Shown in pieces: positions 46,999-57,032 of a stretch of DNA of 64,000 nucleotides; position 1 is the first letter of the stretch; the number at the start of each line of letters is the position of its first letter. The notes under the pieces were generated by a model. The model was not told the origin of the DNA, ran no database searches, and saw only the letters and a program-made list of their open reading frames with translations. The stretch is from Bog-473 sp963717455 (GTDB lineage Bacteria > Actinomycetota > Acidimicrobiia > Acidimicrobiales > RAAP-2). The DNA is taken from positions 3,286,001 to 3,350,000 of the forward strand of contig OY970336.1 in the NCBI GenBank assembly GCA_963717455.1, given 5' to 3'. A program made the position numbers and the translations under genes.

Positions 46999-47975
46999 GC
47001 CAGGTCGTCGACCTGAAACCCGGACCGCCCGAGGAGGCGCCGGGTCCAACTGGAGGTCGCCGCGCCAAGAACGTCACCGTCGAGACGCCGCTGCGCCGCC
47101 GCGTGACGGGCCTCACGATGGTCGCCCCGATGCTCGTCGTCGTCCTCGTCTTCATGGGATGGCCGGCCATCTGGACGTTCGTCCTGTCCTTCACGAACAT
47201 GACGGTCACCGGCCCGACCGCCACGCACTACCAGTTCGTCGGTCTCGCCAACTACCGACAGCTCTTCTCCAACGGCAGCGGGCTGGCCGAGTCAATTGGC
47301 AAGAGCATCTACTACCTCGTCGTCTCGGGGTATCTCGGGCAGGCCGTCCTCGGGTTCCTGCTGGCCTATTTCCTGTCACGGTCGGCCTACGCCATCCGCG
47401 CCACGGTCGGCGCCATCGTCATCGTCGCATGGCTCGTCCCCGAGATCGTCACGTCCTACATGTGGTTCGTCCTCCTGAGCGACGGCGGCGTCATGCAACA
47501 GGGTTACCACCTGTTCGGCTTGAACTACCAGAGCTGGCTGTTCACCAACCCGATGCTCGCCGTCAGCCTGGCCAACGCCTGGCGCGGCGCCGCCTTCTCG
47601 TTCCTCCTCTTCTCCGCCGCACTCGACGGCATACCCACCGATCTGACCGATGCCGCCGAGGTGGACGGGGCCGGCGGCTGGCGACGCCTGACTCGGCTCA
47701 CCATCCCGCTCCTCTCTTCCGCCATCGTCGTGGACCTGGTGATCATCACCCTGGCGACGCTCAACGACTTCTCGCTCATCTACGCCATGACCGGTGGCGG
47801 GCCCGGAAACGCGTCCAACGTCCTCTCGGTCTTCATGTACCGCCAGGCGTTCTCCAATTACGAGCTCGCGTACGGGACGGCCATCGCAGTCGTGCTCCTC
47901 GTGATCGGGGCCATCCTGGCCGGGGTCTACATCCGTCTCCTGCGGCGCCAGGGCTCACTGGCCGAGATGCGGTAG
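46995..47975 (+). CDS. Sugar ABC transporter permease (MalF/UgpA type)
   Basis: A 326-aa inner-membrane permease with six predicted transmembrane helices (LTMVAPMLVVVLVFMGWPAI is the first). The cytosolic coupling loop has the EAA motif DAAEVDGAGGWRRLTRLTIP. LVIGAILAGVYIRLL is the last helix. It is coupled to the binding-protein gene (ATGA) and abuts the second permease. Confidence 0.93.
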   Translation: MSQVVDLKPGPPEEAPGPTGGRRAKNVTVETPLRRRVTGLTMVAPMLVVVLVFMGWPAIWTFVLSFTNMTVTGPTATHYQFVGLANYRQLFSNGSGLAESIGKSIYYLVVSGYLGQAVLGFLLAYFLSRSAYAIRATVGAIVIVAWLVPEIVTSYMWFVLLSDGGVMQQGYHLFGLNYQSWLFTNPMLAVSLANAWRGAAFSFLLFSAALDGIPTDLTDAAEVDGAGGWRRLTRLTIPLLSSAIVVDLVIITLATLNDFSLIYAMTGGGPGNASNVLSVFMYRQAFSNYELAYGTAIAVVLLVIGAILAGVYIRLLRRQGSLAEMR

Positions 47976-48803
47976 GTGGCGGTGGCGTCGCGGAACGATC
48001 GAGCCGGGGTGCTCGTCCCCTCGATCGCCGTGTCGGTCGTGGGTCTCATCTTCCTCGTGCCGTTCGTCTGGCTGGTGGTCACGGCGTTCAAGACCCACGG
48101 CAATCTGACGATCGGTGGCGGAGGACCGATCACGCTGAAGAACTTCCAGAGCGTGCTGCACGGAAGCTTCCTCTCCGCATTGGGAAACTCCATGTACCTG
48201 GCGGTGGGCACGACCGTGATCACGACCGTCGTCGGCATCGTCGCCGCCTACCCCCTCTCTCGCTACCGCTCACGGGTTCAGATCTGGTTCGTCTACACGC
48301 TGGCTTTCATGGCGTCCCTTCCGATCATCGCCCTCATGATCCCCACCTACGACTTCTACGTGTCGGCGAACTTCATCAACTCGAAGTTCTGGACCGTGTG
48401 GTTCCTCACCGCCACGTCGCTCCCCTTTGCCACATGGGTCGGTCGGTCCTTCATCGATGCCGTCCCGTTGGAGCTCGAGGAGTCGGCCTGGATCGACGGC
48501 AACTCGCGCTTCGGCTCGCTTCGGCGCATCGTCCTCCCCCTCGTCCTCCCCGGGCTGTGCGTCATCGCCGTGTACACCTTCGTCAACGCGTGGGGGAACT
48601 TCTTCGTGCCGCTGATCCTCCTCCAGGGCAACAACGAGCCCGCTTCCGTGACCATCTATGGCTATTTCAGCCAGTACGGGGTCAACTACGGCCAGGTCGC
48701 CGCCTTCGCACTCCTCTACTCGCTGCCCCCGGTGTTGCTCTACCTCGCGGTCACCAAGTGGGTCGGTGCCGGCTTCTCCCTCGGCGGCGCGATCAAGGGC
48801 TGA
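47976..48803 (+). CDS. Sugar ABC transporter permease (MalG/UgpE type)
   Basis: A 275-aa inner-membrane permease. VPSIAVSVVGLIFLVPFVWL is the first helix; the EAA motif is ESAWIDGNSRFGSLRRIVLP; six helices are predicted overall. A GTG starts directly after the upstream TAG. It forms the heterodimer partner of the preceding permease. Its stop is only 7 bases from the convergent uvrB end. Confidence 0.93.
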   Translation: MAVASRNDRAGVLVPSIAVSVVGLIFLVPFVWLVVTAFKTHGNLTIGGGGPITLKNFQSVLHGSFLSALGNSMYLAVGTTVITTVVGIVAAYPLSRYRSRVQIWFVYTLAFMASLPIIALMIPTYDFYVSANFINSKFWTVWFLTATSLPFATWVGRSFIDAVPLELEESAWIDGNSRFGSLRRIVLPLVLPGLCVIAVYTFVNAWGNFFVPLILLQGNNEPASVTIYGYFSQYGVNYGQVAAFALLYSLPPVLLYLAVTKWVGAGFSLGGAIKG

Positions 48804-48810
48804 CGGGGAA

Positions 48811-50848
48811 TCAGCCGGGGACCGAGGCGCGCAGCTCGGCGATCTCGTCCCGCAGGAGCGCCGCCTCCTCGTAGCGCAGGTCGGCGGCGGCCGCCTTCAT
48901 CTCCGCCTCCAGCTGACCCATGAGCTCCATCGCGGCCGCCGGCGTCGATGCATCGCCCTCGGCGAGGAGCGCCGGGCGCCGGTTGCCCCGCACCGCGGCG
49001 TTCTTGCGCACCTCGGCCCGGCTGCGACCCGCCTTGGCCACCCCCCCGCTGGTCCCCCGCAGACGCTCGAGGATGTCGGTCACCGACTTGCGGATCGTCT
49101 GGGGATCGATCCCGTGCTCGCGGTTGTAGGCGATCTGCACCTCGCGGCGGCGTTGGGTCACCGAGACGGCCTCCCGCATGGAGTCGGTCACCGTGTCCGC
49201 GTAGAGCACGACCAGGCCGTCCACGTTGCGGGCCGCCCGGCCCATGGTCTGGATCAGCGAGGACGCCGAGCGGAGGAACCCCTCCTTGTCGGCATCGAGG
49301 ATGGCGACGAGCGCCACCTCTGGCAGGTCGAGCCCCTCCCGCAGCAGATTGATGCCGACCAGGACGTCGATGGAGCCGAGGCGCAGCTCACGCAGGATCT
49401 CGATGCGGGTGATGGTGTCGATGTCCGAATGCAGGTACTGCACCCGGATCCCGGCATCGGCGAGGTAGTCCGTCAGGTCCTCGGCCATCTTCTTGGTGAG
49501 CGTGGTCACCAGGACGCGCCCCCGCGCCGACCGTCTTCTGGATGCGGGCGATCAAGTCGTCCACCTGCCCCTTGGTCGGCATGATCGTGACCTCGGGGTC
49601 GACCAGCCCGGTGGGGCGGATCACCTGCTCGACGACCTGGTCCGAGTGCGCGAGCTCGAAAGGGCCCGGCGTCGCCGACACGAACACGCACTGCGGCACC
49701 CGCTCGACGAACTCCTCGAAGCGCAACGGCCGGTTGTCCTTCGCCGAGGGCAGCCGGAAGCCGTGCTCGACGAGCACGTCCTTGCGGGACCGGTCACCGG
49801 CGTGCTGCCCGTGCAGCTGCGGCACGGCCACGTGGCTCTCGTCGATCACGCACAGGTAGTCCTTGGGAAAGAAGTCCAGCAGGGTGTACGGCGTCTCACC
49901 CGGCGCCCGGCCATCGAGATGGCGGCTGTAGTTCTCCACCCCTGAGCAGACCCCCGTCTCGGCCAGCATCTCGAGGTCGTGCTCGGTGCGGACCCGCAGC
50001 CGCTGTGCCTCGAGCAGCTTGCCGTCCCGCTCGAACTCCTGGAGCCGTTCCCGCAGCTCGACCTCGATCGTCCCGACGGCGCGCTGGATGATGTCGTCGC
50101 CCGTCACGTAGTGCGTGGCCGCGTACACCGCCACGTCCTCCATCTCCTCGCCCATCTCGCCGGTGAGCACGTCGAAGGGGACGATCCGCTCGAGGGTGTC
50201 GCCGAACATCTCGACCCGCAGCGCCTGCTCCTCGTAGGCGGGGTGGATCTCCACGGTGTCGCCGCGGGCGCGGAAGGTGCCGCGCACCAGGTTGACGTCG
50301 TTGCGGGCGTACTGGAGGTCGACCAGGCGCCGCAGGATGTCCCGCTGGTCGAGCTGGTCACCCACCTTCAAACCGAGGATGCGATCCCGGTACTCCTCGG
50401 GCGAGCCCAACCCGTAGATGCAGGAGACCGACGCGACCACGATCACATCGCGCCGCATCAGCAGGGAGGACGTCGTCGCGTGCCGCAGGCGGTCGATCTC
50501 GTCGTTGATGGACGAGTCCTTCTCGATGTAGGTGTCGGTCGTGGGGAGGTACGCCTCGGGCTGGTAATAGTCGTAGTACGAGACGAAGAACTCGACCCGG
50601 TTCTTCGGGAAGAGCTCCCGCAGCTCGGAGGACAGCTGGGCGGCCAGCGACTTGTTGGGCTCGATGATGAGCGTCGGCCGCTGCACCTGCTCGATCATCC
50701 AGGCGATGGTCGCCGTCTTCCCCGAGCCGGTGATCCCCTGCAGGGTCTGGTAGGGGTCACCCCGCCGGATCCCGTTGGCCAGGGCGGCGATCGCCCCCGG
50801 CTGGTCGCCCGAAGGCTTGAACGGGGAGATCACCTCGAAGGCGGGCAT
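48811..50848 (-). CDS. uvrB: Excinuclease ABC subunit B, with one frameshift
   Basis: UvrB is the helicase-like core of excision repair; about 680 aa are present. Walker A is LQGITGSGKTATIAWMIEQV; the beta-hairpin is YYDYYQPEAYLPTTDTYIEK; DESHVAVPQLHG and KDNRPLRFEEF follow, then LREGLDLPEVALVAILDADK and the C-terminal UVR helix (EMKAAAADLRYEEAALLRDE). The frame changes near 49517-49523, in a C/G run, between IARIQKTVGAGAR and LVTTLTKKMAEDLTDYL. One extra or missing G explains it. A sequence error is more likely than a real lesion. It converges on the permease gene. Confidence 0.93.
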
Positions 50849-50881
50849 GGCCCTCCGAGGCTACCCGGGGCCTGTGACCGC

Positions 50882-51502
50882 TCAGGCGTGCGCCCGTCGC
50901 TCCGCGGCAGCGGCCACCAGCCAGTCCCACAGCTTGGCCACCTCGCCTTCGAGGGCGGCCCAGTCACCCGAATTGTCCAGCACGTAGTCGGCTTCCTCGA
51001 CCCTCTCCTCCCGGGACATCTGGGACCGGATCCGTGCCTCGGCGTCCGCCCGGTCGAAGCCGCGCTGGGACAGCAGGCGCTCGAGCGCGATGTCGGTCGG
51101 ACAGTCCACCACCACCACCTCGTGCAGCCGTACGGTGTCCCGGTGGGCGGCCGTCAGCAGCGGGATGGCCAGGACCACGATGGCGTCGGTGCCGGCGAGG
51201 GCGTCGCGCGCCTCGATCATGGCGAGGCCGATCGCCGGGTGGGTGATGGCGTTGAGCGCCAACCGGGACTCGTCGTCGGCGAAGGCGACCGCCGCCAGCG
51301 CCGGGCGGTCGATCGTACCGTCGGCCGCCAGGATCCCGGGTCCGAAGCGGTCGATGAGCGGCTGGTACGCGGGCCCCCCGGGCTCGACCACCTGGCGTGC
51401 AACCTGGTCCGCGTCGATGAGCACGGCACCGCGCGCGACCAGAAGGTCGGCCACCGCCGACTTGCCCGAGCCGATGCCGCCGGTGAGGCCGACGGCGAGC
51501 AT
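50882..51502 (-). CDS. coaE: Dephospho-CoA kinase
   Basis: A 206-aa enzyme for the last step of coenzyme A synthesis. P-loop VGLTGGIGSGKSAVADLLVA; RGAVLIDADQVARQVVEPGG, then ITHPAIGLAMI and VVDCPTDIALERLLSQRG are the family's segments. ATG 51502 overlaps the stop of the upstream methyltransferase by one base (TGATG). It lies 33 bases from uvrB, the usual actinobacterial neighbour. Confidence 0.95.
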   Translation of the reverse strand: MLAVGLTGGIGSGKSAVADLLVARGAVLIDADQVARQVVEPGGPAYQPLIDRFGPGILAADGTIDRPALAAVAFADDESRLALNAITHPAIGLAMIEARDALAGTDAIVVLAIPLLTAAHRDTVRLHEVVVVDCPTDIALERLLSQRGFDRADAEARIRSQMSREERVEEADYVLDNSGDWAALEGEVAKLWDWLVAAAAERRAHA

Positions 51503-52329
51503 CAGCCGGCCCTCTCCCGGCGCGGCGCTCGGGCGATGGCGAACAGCACGAGCGTCGTGTCGTCGGGATCGTCGGTCACGAACCAGTCGTCGGCGGTGAT
51601 TCCGGTCACTCCCCCGGTGTCCTCCCGAGCCACGAGCCTGTACGCCAAAGGCAGCAGCCTCGTGTACGCCCACACGTACCACTCATGCGGCAAGCGATGC
51701 CGGAGGTCGAAGACGTCGAGCCTGAGCAGTCTGTTCGCCTTCACCCGTCGGGCCTCGATGTCCGCCTTGACGTGGGGTGCGGCGTCGACCCCCCCGAGCC
51801 AGACCTCGCCGAAGTGGCGCTCGAGCATGGCCCGCAGCGCGTCGCGGTCGAACAGGTGGAGGTGGAACGGGTTCTCGAAGTCCGCCGGCCGGTTCGGGGT
51901 CAACACGCAGGCGAAGCCGTCGTCCTTGAGCACGCGTGCCAGCTCCGACACGTGCGGCTCGGGGTCGGTGAAGTGTTCGATCAGGTGAGACGAGCACGCG
52001 GCATCGAAGCTCGACGGCCTGAACGCCAGGCCGAGCGCGTCCATCTGGGCCACCCGCAGGCCCTCGGGTCCGTAACGCGACGCTGCGGTCGCCACCGCGT
52101 CGGAGGAGTAGTCGACGCCGACGACCTCACGCCCGGCCCCGAGAAACCGCGCCGACTCGAATCCCTGGCCACACCCCACGTCGAGGATGCGACCCTCACC
52201 GATCCGGTCGAGGACGGCCCGGTACCCCGCTTCGTGCAAAGCCAGCAGGGAGTCGGGCGTCACCCCCTGTTGCGGCCGCTCGCCCGTCAGGCGGCTCTTG
52301 GTGCTGGTGGCCACGGGCGCTCCAATCAC
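51502..52329 (-). CDS. SAM-dependent methyltransferase (class I)
   Basis: A 275-aa cytosolic methyltransferase. The SAM-binding motif is ILDVGCGQGFESARFLGAGR with EVVGVDYSSDAVATA; the UbiE-like motif II region is FDAACSSHLIEHFTDPEPHV and then LARVLKDDGFACVLTPNRP. The C-terminal 100 residues are beyond the core and not diagnostic. Its substrate is unknown; adjacency to envelope glycan genes is only suggestive. It shares a 62-base divergent gap with the AftD gene. Confidence 0.88.
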   Translation of the reverse strand: MIGAPVATSTKSRLTGERPQQGVTPDSLLALHEAGYRAVLDRIGEGRILDVGCGQGFESARFLGAGREVVGVDYSSDAVATAASRYGPEGLRVAQMDALGLAFRPSSFDAACSSHLIEHFTDPEPHVSELARVLKDDGFACVLTPNRPADFENPFHLHLFDRDALRAMLERHFGEVWLGGVDAAPHVKADIEARRVKANRLLRLDVFDLRHRLPHEWYVWAYTRLLPLAYRLVAREDTGGVTGITADDWFVTDDPDDTTLVLFAIARAPRRERAG

Positions 52330-52391
52330 GGTGACACGCCGGGGTGGCGCTGCCTGCTTACACTACCCGGCGACCTTTCGGCCCCCTCTTC

Positions 52392-55300
52392 ATGACCACG
52401 TCCCCCACCCTCACCGCCCCCCGGGGGCGGCACGCCGCCAGACGGAGTGCGGGCGTGGGCGGTGGCCGCTGGTGGTGGATCGGGGGGGCCGTCGCGCTGG
52501 CCGGCATGGCCTACGGCCCCCTGCTGGCGGTGCGGCCCGGGGTCGTCACCCCCGACACCAAGACCTACCTCTACCTCGACCCGACCCGCTTCCTGAGCCA
52601 GGCGGCGTTCATGTGGAACCCGACGGTGGGCCTCGGCACGGTCACCCATGAGTACATCGGCTACCTGCTCCCGATGGGCCCATTCTTCGCGGTCTTCCAC
52701 GTCCTCGGCGTACCTGTCTGGGTGGCCCAGCGCCTCTGGCTCGGGTCCATTCTCTTCGCCGCCGGACTCGGTGTGCTCTACCTCTCGCGCATCATGGGTC
52801 TGCGCGGCCCCGGGCCGGTCGCCGCCGCACTCGCCTACATGCTCTCTCCGTACTTCCTCCAGTACTCCGGGCGCATCTCGGTCATCCTCTTGCCCTGGTC
52901 CGGGATCCCCTTCATGCTGGGCCTGACCATCGTGGCGCTCCGTCGCAGTGGCTGGCGCGAGCCTGCCCTGTTCGCGGCCGTCGTGGCGACGGTGAGCGGC
53001 ATCAACGCCAGTTCGATCATCTACGTCGGCGTGGCGCCGGTCCTGTGGCTCTTCTACGCGGTGGTCGTGCTGCGCGAGTCGACGTGGCGCCATGCGCTGG
53101 CCACCGGACTGCGCATCTCGATCCTCACGCTCGGTGCATGCCTCTGGTGGATGGCGGGTCTACAGGTGGAGGCGGCGTACGGCGTCAACGTCCTCAAATT
53201 CACCGAGACCGTCCCCTCCACGTCGGCGACGTCCAATCCGGCCGACATCATTCGCGGTCTCGGCTACTGGTACTTCTACGGCACCGACCACCTCGGTCCG
53301 TGGACGAATGCCGCCATCCGTTTCACCCAGGACATCTCACAGCTCGCAACGTCCTACGCCGTACCGGTGGTCGCCCTGGTGGCGGCGGCCTTCGTGCGCT
53401 GGCGCGAGCGCGCCTACTTCATGATCCTCCTCTTCGTGGGCCTCGTGCTCTCCGTGGGCCCGTTCCCGTTCTCCAACCCCACCGTGATCGGGGGCGAGCT
53501 CAAGTCCTTCATGACCAACTCCACCGCGGGCCTCGCGCTGCGCTCGACCGACCGGGCGACACCGCTGGTGCTGCTTGCGCTCGCCATGCTCCTGGGTAGC
53601 GGGCTCACCGCGTTGTGGTCCCGCGTGTTCGTCGTGGGTCTCACGGCGTCCATCCTCGTGGCGGGTCTGGTGGTAGCCAACATCCCCTCGCTCTTCCTCG
53701 GCGACACCATCGCCAACAACTTCACCCAACCCGCCACGCTGCCCTCGTACCAGGTGGCTGCCATCAACCACCTCAACGCGACGCACCCCGGCACGAGGGT
53801 CTTCGCCATCCCCGGCAACGACTTCGCCGCCTACCGCTGGGGTGACACAGTGGACTCGCCCCAGCCCGCCCTGCTCACGCGCGACTTCGTCACACGGGAG
53901 CAGCAGATCATGGGATCGATCGCCACGGCCGACACGCTCTACGCGACGGACGGGCCGCTGCAGGACGGGACCGCCAACCCGAACGCACTGGCGCCCATGG
54001 CGCGGCTGATGGGCGCCGGGGACCTCATGGTCGAGTACGACCAGCAGTACGAGCGCTACGGGGTGCCGCAGCCGCAGCTCCTGGCCCTCCAGCTGCTCCA
54101 GGCACCGCTCGGACTGACCGATCCCGTCGCGTTCGGCACGCCCCGGCCCAACATCTCCGTGGACTCGACGCTGAACGAGCAGGACCTCTCGGTTCCGGGC
54201 AACCCCGGCTGGCCGTCTCCGATCGTGACCTACAGCGTGACCAACCCGCGCCCGATGCTGCGCGGTGAATCCGACGCGGGAGCCGTGGTGATGGAGGGTG
54301 ACGCGACGGGGCTCAACAACCTCGCCGGGCTCGGGCTCTTGAACACGACCAGCGCGATCTACTACGCCGGCACCCTCGCCGACCAGCCGGCGCGCCTGCG
54401 TGATCTCTCGTCACAGGGCGCCCAGTTGGTGCTCACGGACACCAACCGCAAGCAAGCCTTCCGCTGGGACACGCTGACCGCGAACGCGGGCTACACCGAG
54501 ACACCGGGAGAGAACCCCGCCAAGACCGACCTCAGCGACAGCCCGATGGAGCTGTTCCCGGGCGCCACCATCTCCAGCAAGTCGTACGCCTCCTACGTGG
54601 GCGCGGTGAACGTCACCGCCAGCAGCTACGGGAACTCGGTGTCCTACACGCCGGAGGACCAGGCCTACAGCGCCATTGACGACAACTTCGACACGGCCTG
54701 GATCACCGGCACCTTCGTTCCCAACCCAGCGGGTCAGTGGTGGCAGGCGCAATTCGCCAACCCGGTCACGACCGATCACATCACCCTCGTCCAACCCCAG
54801 CGCGGCGACCGCTCCCGCTGGGTGTCCGCCGTCACCGTCTCCTTCGACGGCAAGGACCCCGTCCGTTACGACCTCACCAGCACGTCCCACGTCACCGCGG
54901 GCCAGACGCTCACCTTCCCCACCCGCACCTTCCACACCCTGCGCGTGACCATCGACGGCACCACGAACGACACCGCCCCGCCCCTGACCGCCTCCGCCGT
55001 GGGCTTCGCCGAGGTCGAGATCCCCGGCCAGCAGGTGCACCGGGTCATTCAGATGCCCACCCAGATGCTCTCCGCGCTCGGGGCTTCCTCGGCCGCCAAC
55101 CGCCTGACGGTGGTGATGACCCGCCAGCGCACCTCGCAATTCCCGCCCCGGACGGACCCCGAGACCACGATCTCGCGTCAGTTCACCCTCCCCACCCCCC
55201 GCACGTTCACCCTGTCGGGGAGCGCCAGCTTGTCCGCCCTGATCCCCGACGACGAGATCGATCGGCTGGTCGGCCGCACCCCCACGGCGGCGACGGGTGT

Positions 55301-57029
55301 CCAGGACGCGTACTCATCGGGTCGGCTGCCCGGATCCCTGGGGGCGACCGCCTCGGCCACCGTCGACGGTGACGCCACGACGGCCTGGCAGCCCGGTCTC
55401 GGATCGGACGCCCAGGTCGGATCCACGCTCACCTACGACCTGACGAAGCCTCAGGCACTGAGCGGGCTGGCCATGCAGGTCATCGCCGACGGCCGCCACT
55501 CCGTGCCCACCGCCATCACGATCACCTCCGGGAGCCAGGTCCGCAAGGTCGCGCTCCCCGCCATCGCGGACGGCACGGTCCCCGGCGCCGTGACCACCGT
55601 GCCGGTCTCGTTCCCGGCGCTGACGGGCTCGCACTTCGTGGTCACGTTCACCGCCGTCCGTCCCGAGTACGCGGCGAACTACTACTCCGCCGGGCCGTTG
55701 GCCCTCCCGCTGGGCATCGCAGCGATCGGGTTCCCCAACGTGCGGTCGGCCCCGACACCGGCGGACCTCCCAGGCACCTGCGTGTCGAACCTGCTCGCCA
55801 TCGACGGCCGGCCCATCGACGTGGCCGTCGTCGGGTCGGCACAACGTGCCCTCCAGAACAGTGAGGAACAGCTCGTGCCCTGCGGGCCCGACGCGAAGGG
55901 GATCACGCTCGGTGCGGGCCCGCACGTGGTGCAGACCGCGCCGGGTCACAACCCGCCCTGCGCGAGCACCCCGACCACCTGCACGGGCTGGAACATCGAC
56001 CAGATCGCCCTCGACTCGGCGGCGGGCGGCGGCGGCGGGCCCGCCGTCTTCCCCACGGCGGCCGGGACCCCACAGCTGGCGGCGACCCAGCCGGGGCCCG
56101 CCCCCACCGTCAACGCGACGTCGTCACACATCGACACACACGGCGGCGACGTGACCGGGGCCACGCAATCCTTCGAGCTCGTGCTCGGCCAGAGCCTCAA
56201 CAAGGGCTGGCAGGCGGTGGCCCAGCCCGGGCCCGGTGCCGCGCCGGGCTCGCGGGCAGTGGACCTCGGGACGCCCCAGCTGGTCGACGGCTTCGCCAAC
56301 GGATGGCACGTCAGCGCCTCGGACCTGCACCAGCTCGGCGGTCCGGGGTTCACCGTCGAGCTGACCTGGACCCCCCAGCGCGAGGTCTGGGCCGCGCTGG
56401 CGGTCTCCGCCGCCACGCTACTCCTGTGCCTGGTCCTCGGCTTCCTCCCCCTACGCGCCCGGCGCCGGGTGCGGGCCTGGCTGCCCCGCCGGCTGCGGGG
56501 GCCGGCGGGTCCCGACGCGCCGGAGCGGCCCGCCGTGCCCTTCGACGCCCCCGCCCTGACCATGCCCTCCTCGCCACCCCCGAAGGACCAGCGGCCCCGA
56601 GGCTGGCTGCGCTTCCCGCGGGCGCTGCTCATCGGCGCGCTCACGGGCGGGGTGGCCGCACTGGTGGTCCCGCCGCGGGCCGCTCTCGTGGTGGCCGGCA
56701 TCGTCGCGCTCGGGCTCTTGGTCCCCTGGGCCCGTGCGGCCGCGACCGTGGGCGCCGTGGCATTCGTCGTGGCCGGCTGCATCAACGTCGTGCAGGGGCA
56801 GAACGTGCACCACTACCTGCCGGGCTCCAACTGGGCCGGCTCGTTCGTCAATGCCGGCAACCTGATCTGGCTCGGCGTCGTCCTCCTGCTGGCCGATGCC
56901 GTGATCTCCGGCCTCGGGCTGCGTGTCCGCAAACCGCTGGGTCGCCGCGCCCTGCGGGCCGGGACGGTGCCCGAGCGCTCCGGCGAGGCTCTGCTCGACC
57001 ACCCGCCGATCGTGGGGATCGACGGCTGA
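52392..57029 (+). CDS. aftD: AftD-like alpha-(1-3)-arabinofuranosyltransferase
   Basis: A 1545-aa integral membrane glycosyltransferase. The N-terminal GT-C part has about a dozen helices (WWWIGGAVALAGMAYGPLLA, VWVAQRLWLGSILFAAGLGV ...) and GVVTPDTKTYLYLDPTRFLS, typical of DUF3367/AftD. A large outer portion includes two discoidin/F5-8-like carbohydrate-binding segments (residues about 740-860 and 980-1080; SYTPEDQAYSAIDDNFDTAW, SATVDGDATTAWQPGLGSDA). Hydrophobic helices return at the C-terminus. Mycobacterial AftD branches arabinan with decaprenyl-phosphoryl-arabinose. ATG 52392 is chosen over an in-frame ATG at 52344. Donor and polymer here are inferred. Confidence 0.85.
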   Translation: MTTSPTLTAPRGRHAARRSAGVGGGRWWWIGGAVALAGMAYGPLLAVRPGVVTPDTKTYLYLDPTRFLSQAAFMWNPTVGLGTVTHEYIGYLLPMGPFFAVFHVLGVPVWVAQRLWLGSILFAAGLGVLYLSRIMGLRGPGPVAAALAYMLSPYFLQYSGRISVILLPWSGIPFMLGLTIVALRRSGWREPALFAAVVATVSGINASSIIYVGVAPVLWLFYAVVVLRESTWRHALATGLRISILTLGACLWWMAGLQVEAAYGVNVLKFTETVPSTSATSNPADIIRGLGYWYFYGTDHLGPWTNAAIRFTQDISQLATSYAVPVVALVAAAFVRWRERAYFMILLFVGLVLSVGPFPFSNPTVIGGELKSFMTNSTAGLALRSTDRATPLVLLALAMLLGSGLTALWSRVFVVGLTASILVAGLVVANIPSLFLGDTIANNFTQPATLPSYQVAAINHLNATHPGTRVFAIPGNDFAAYRWGDTVDSPQPALLTRDFVTREQQIMGSIATADTLYATDGPLQDGTANPNALAPMARLMGAGDLMVEYDQQYERYGVPQPQLLALQLLQAPLGLTDPVAFGTPRPNISVDSTLNEQDLSVPGNPGWPSPIVTYSVTNPRPMLRGESDAGAVVMEGDATGLNNLAGLGLLNTTSAIYYAGTLADQPARLRDLSSQGAQLVLTDTNRKQAFRWDTLTANAGYTETPGENPAKTDLSDSPMELFPGATISSKSYASYVGAVNVTASSYGNSVSYTPEDQAYSAIDDNFDTAWITGTFVPNPAGQWWQAQFANPVTTDHITLVQPQRGDRSRWVSAVTVSFDGKDPVRYDLTSTSHVTAGQTLTFPTRTFHTLRVTIDGTTNDTAPPLTASAVGFAEVEIPGQQVHRVIQMPTQMLSALGASSAANRLTVVMTRQRTSQFPPRTDPETTISRQFTLPTPRTFTLSGSASLSALIPDDEIDRLVGRTPTAATGVQDAYSSGRLPGSLGATASATVDGDATTAWQPGLGSDAQVGSTLTYDLTKPQALSGLAMQVIADGRHSVPTAITITSGSQVRKVALPAIADGTVPGAVTTVPVSFPALTGSHFVVTFTAVRPEYAANYYSAGPLALPLGIAAIGFPNVRSAPTPADLPGTCVSNLLAIDGRPIDVAVVGSAQRALQNSEEQLVPCGPDAKGITLGAGPHVVQTAPGHNPPCASTPTTCTGWNIDQIALDSAAGGGGGPAVFPTAAGTPQLAATQPGPAPTVNATSSHIDTHGGDVTGATQSFELVLGQSLNKGWQAVAQPGPGAAPGSRAVDLGTPQLVDGFANGWHVSASDLHQLGGPGFTVELTWTPQREVWAALAVSAATLLLCLVLGFLPLRARRRVRAWLPRRLRGPAGPDAPERPAVPFDAPALTMPSSPPPKDQRPRGWLRFPRALLIGALTGGVAALVVPPRAALVVAGIVALGLLVPWARAAATVGAVAFVVAGCINVVQGQNVHHYLPGSNWAGSFVNAGNLIWLGVVLLLADAVISGLGLRVRKPLGRRALRAGTVPERSGEALLDHPPIVGIDG

Positions 57030-57032
57030 CCG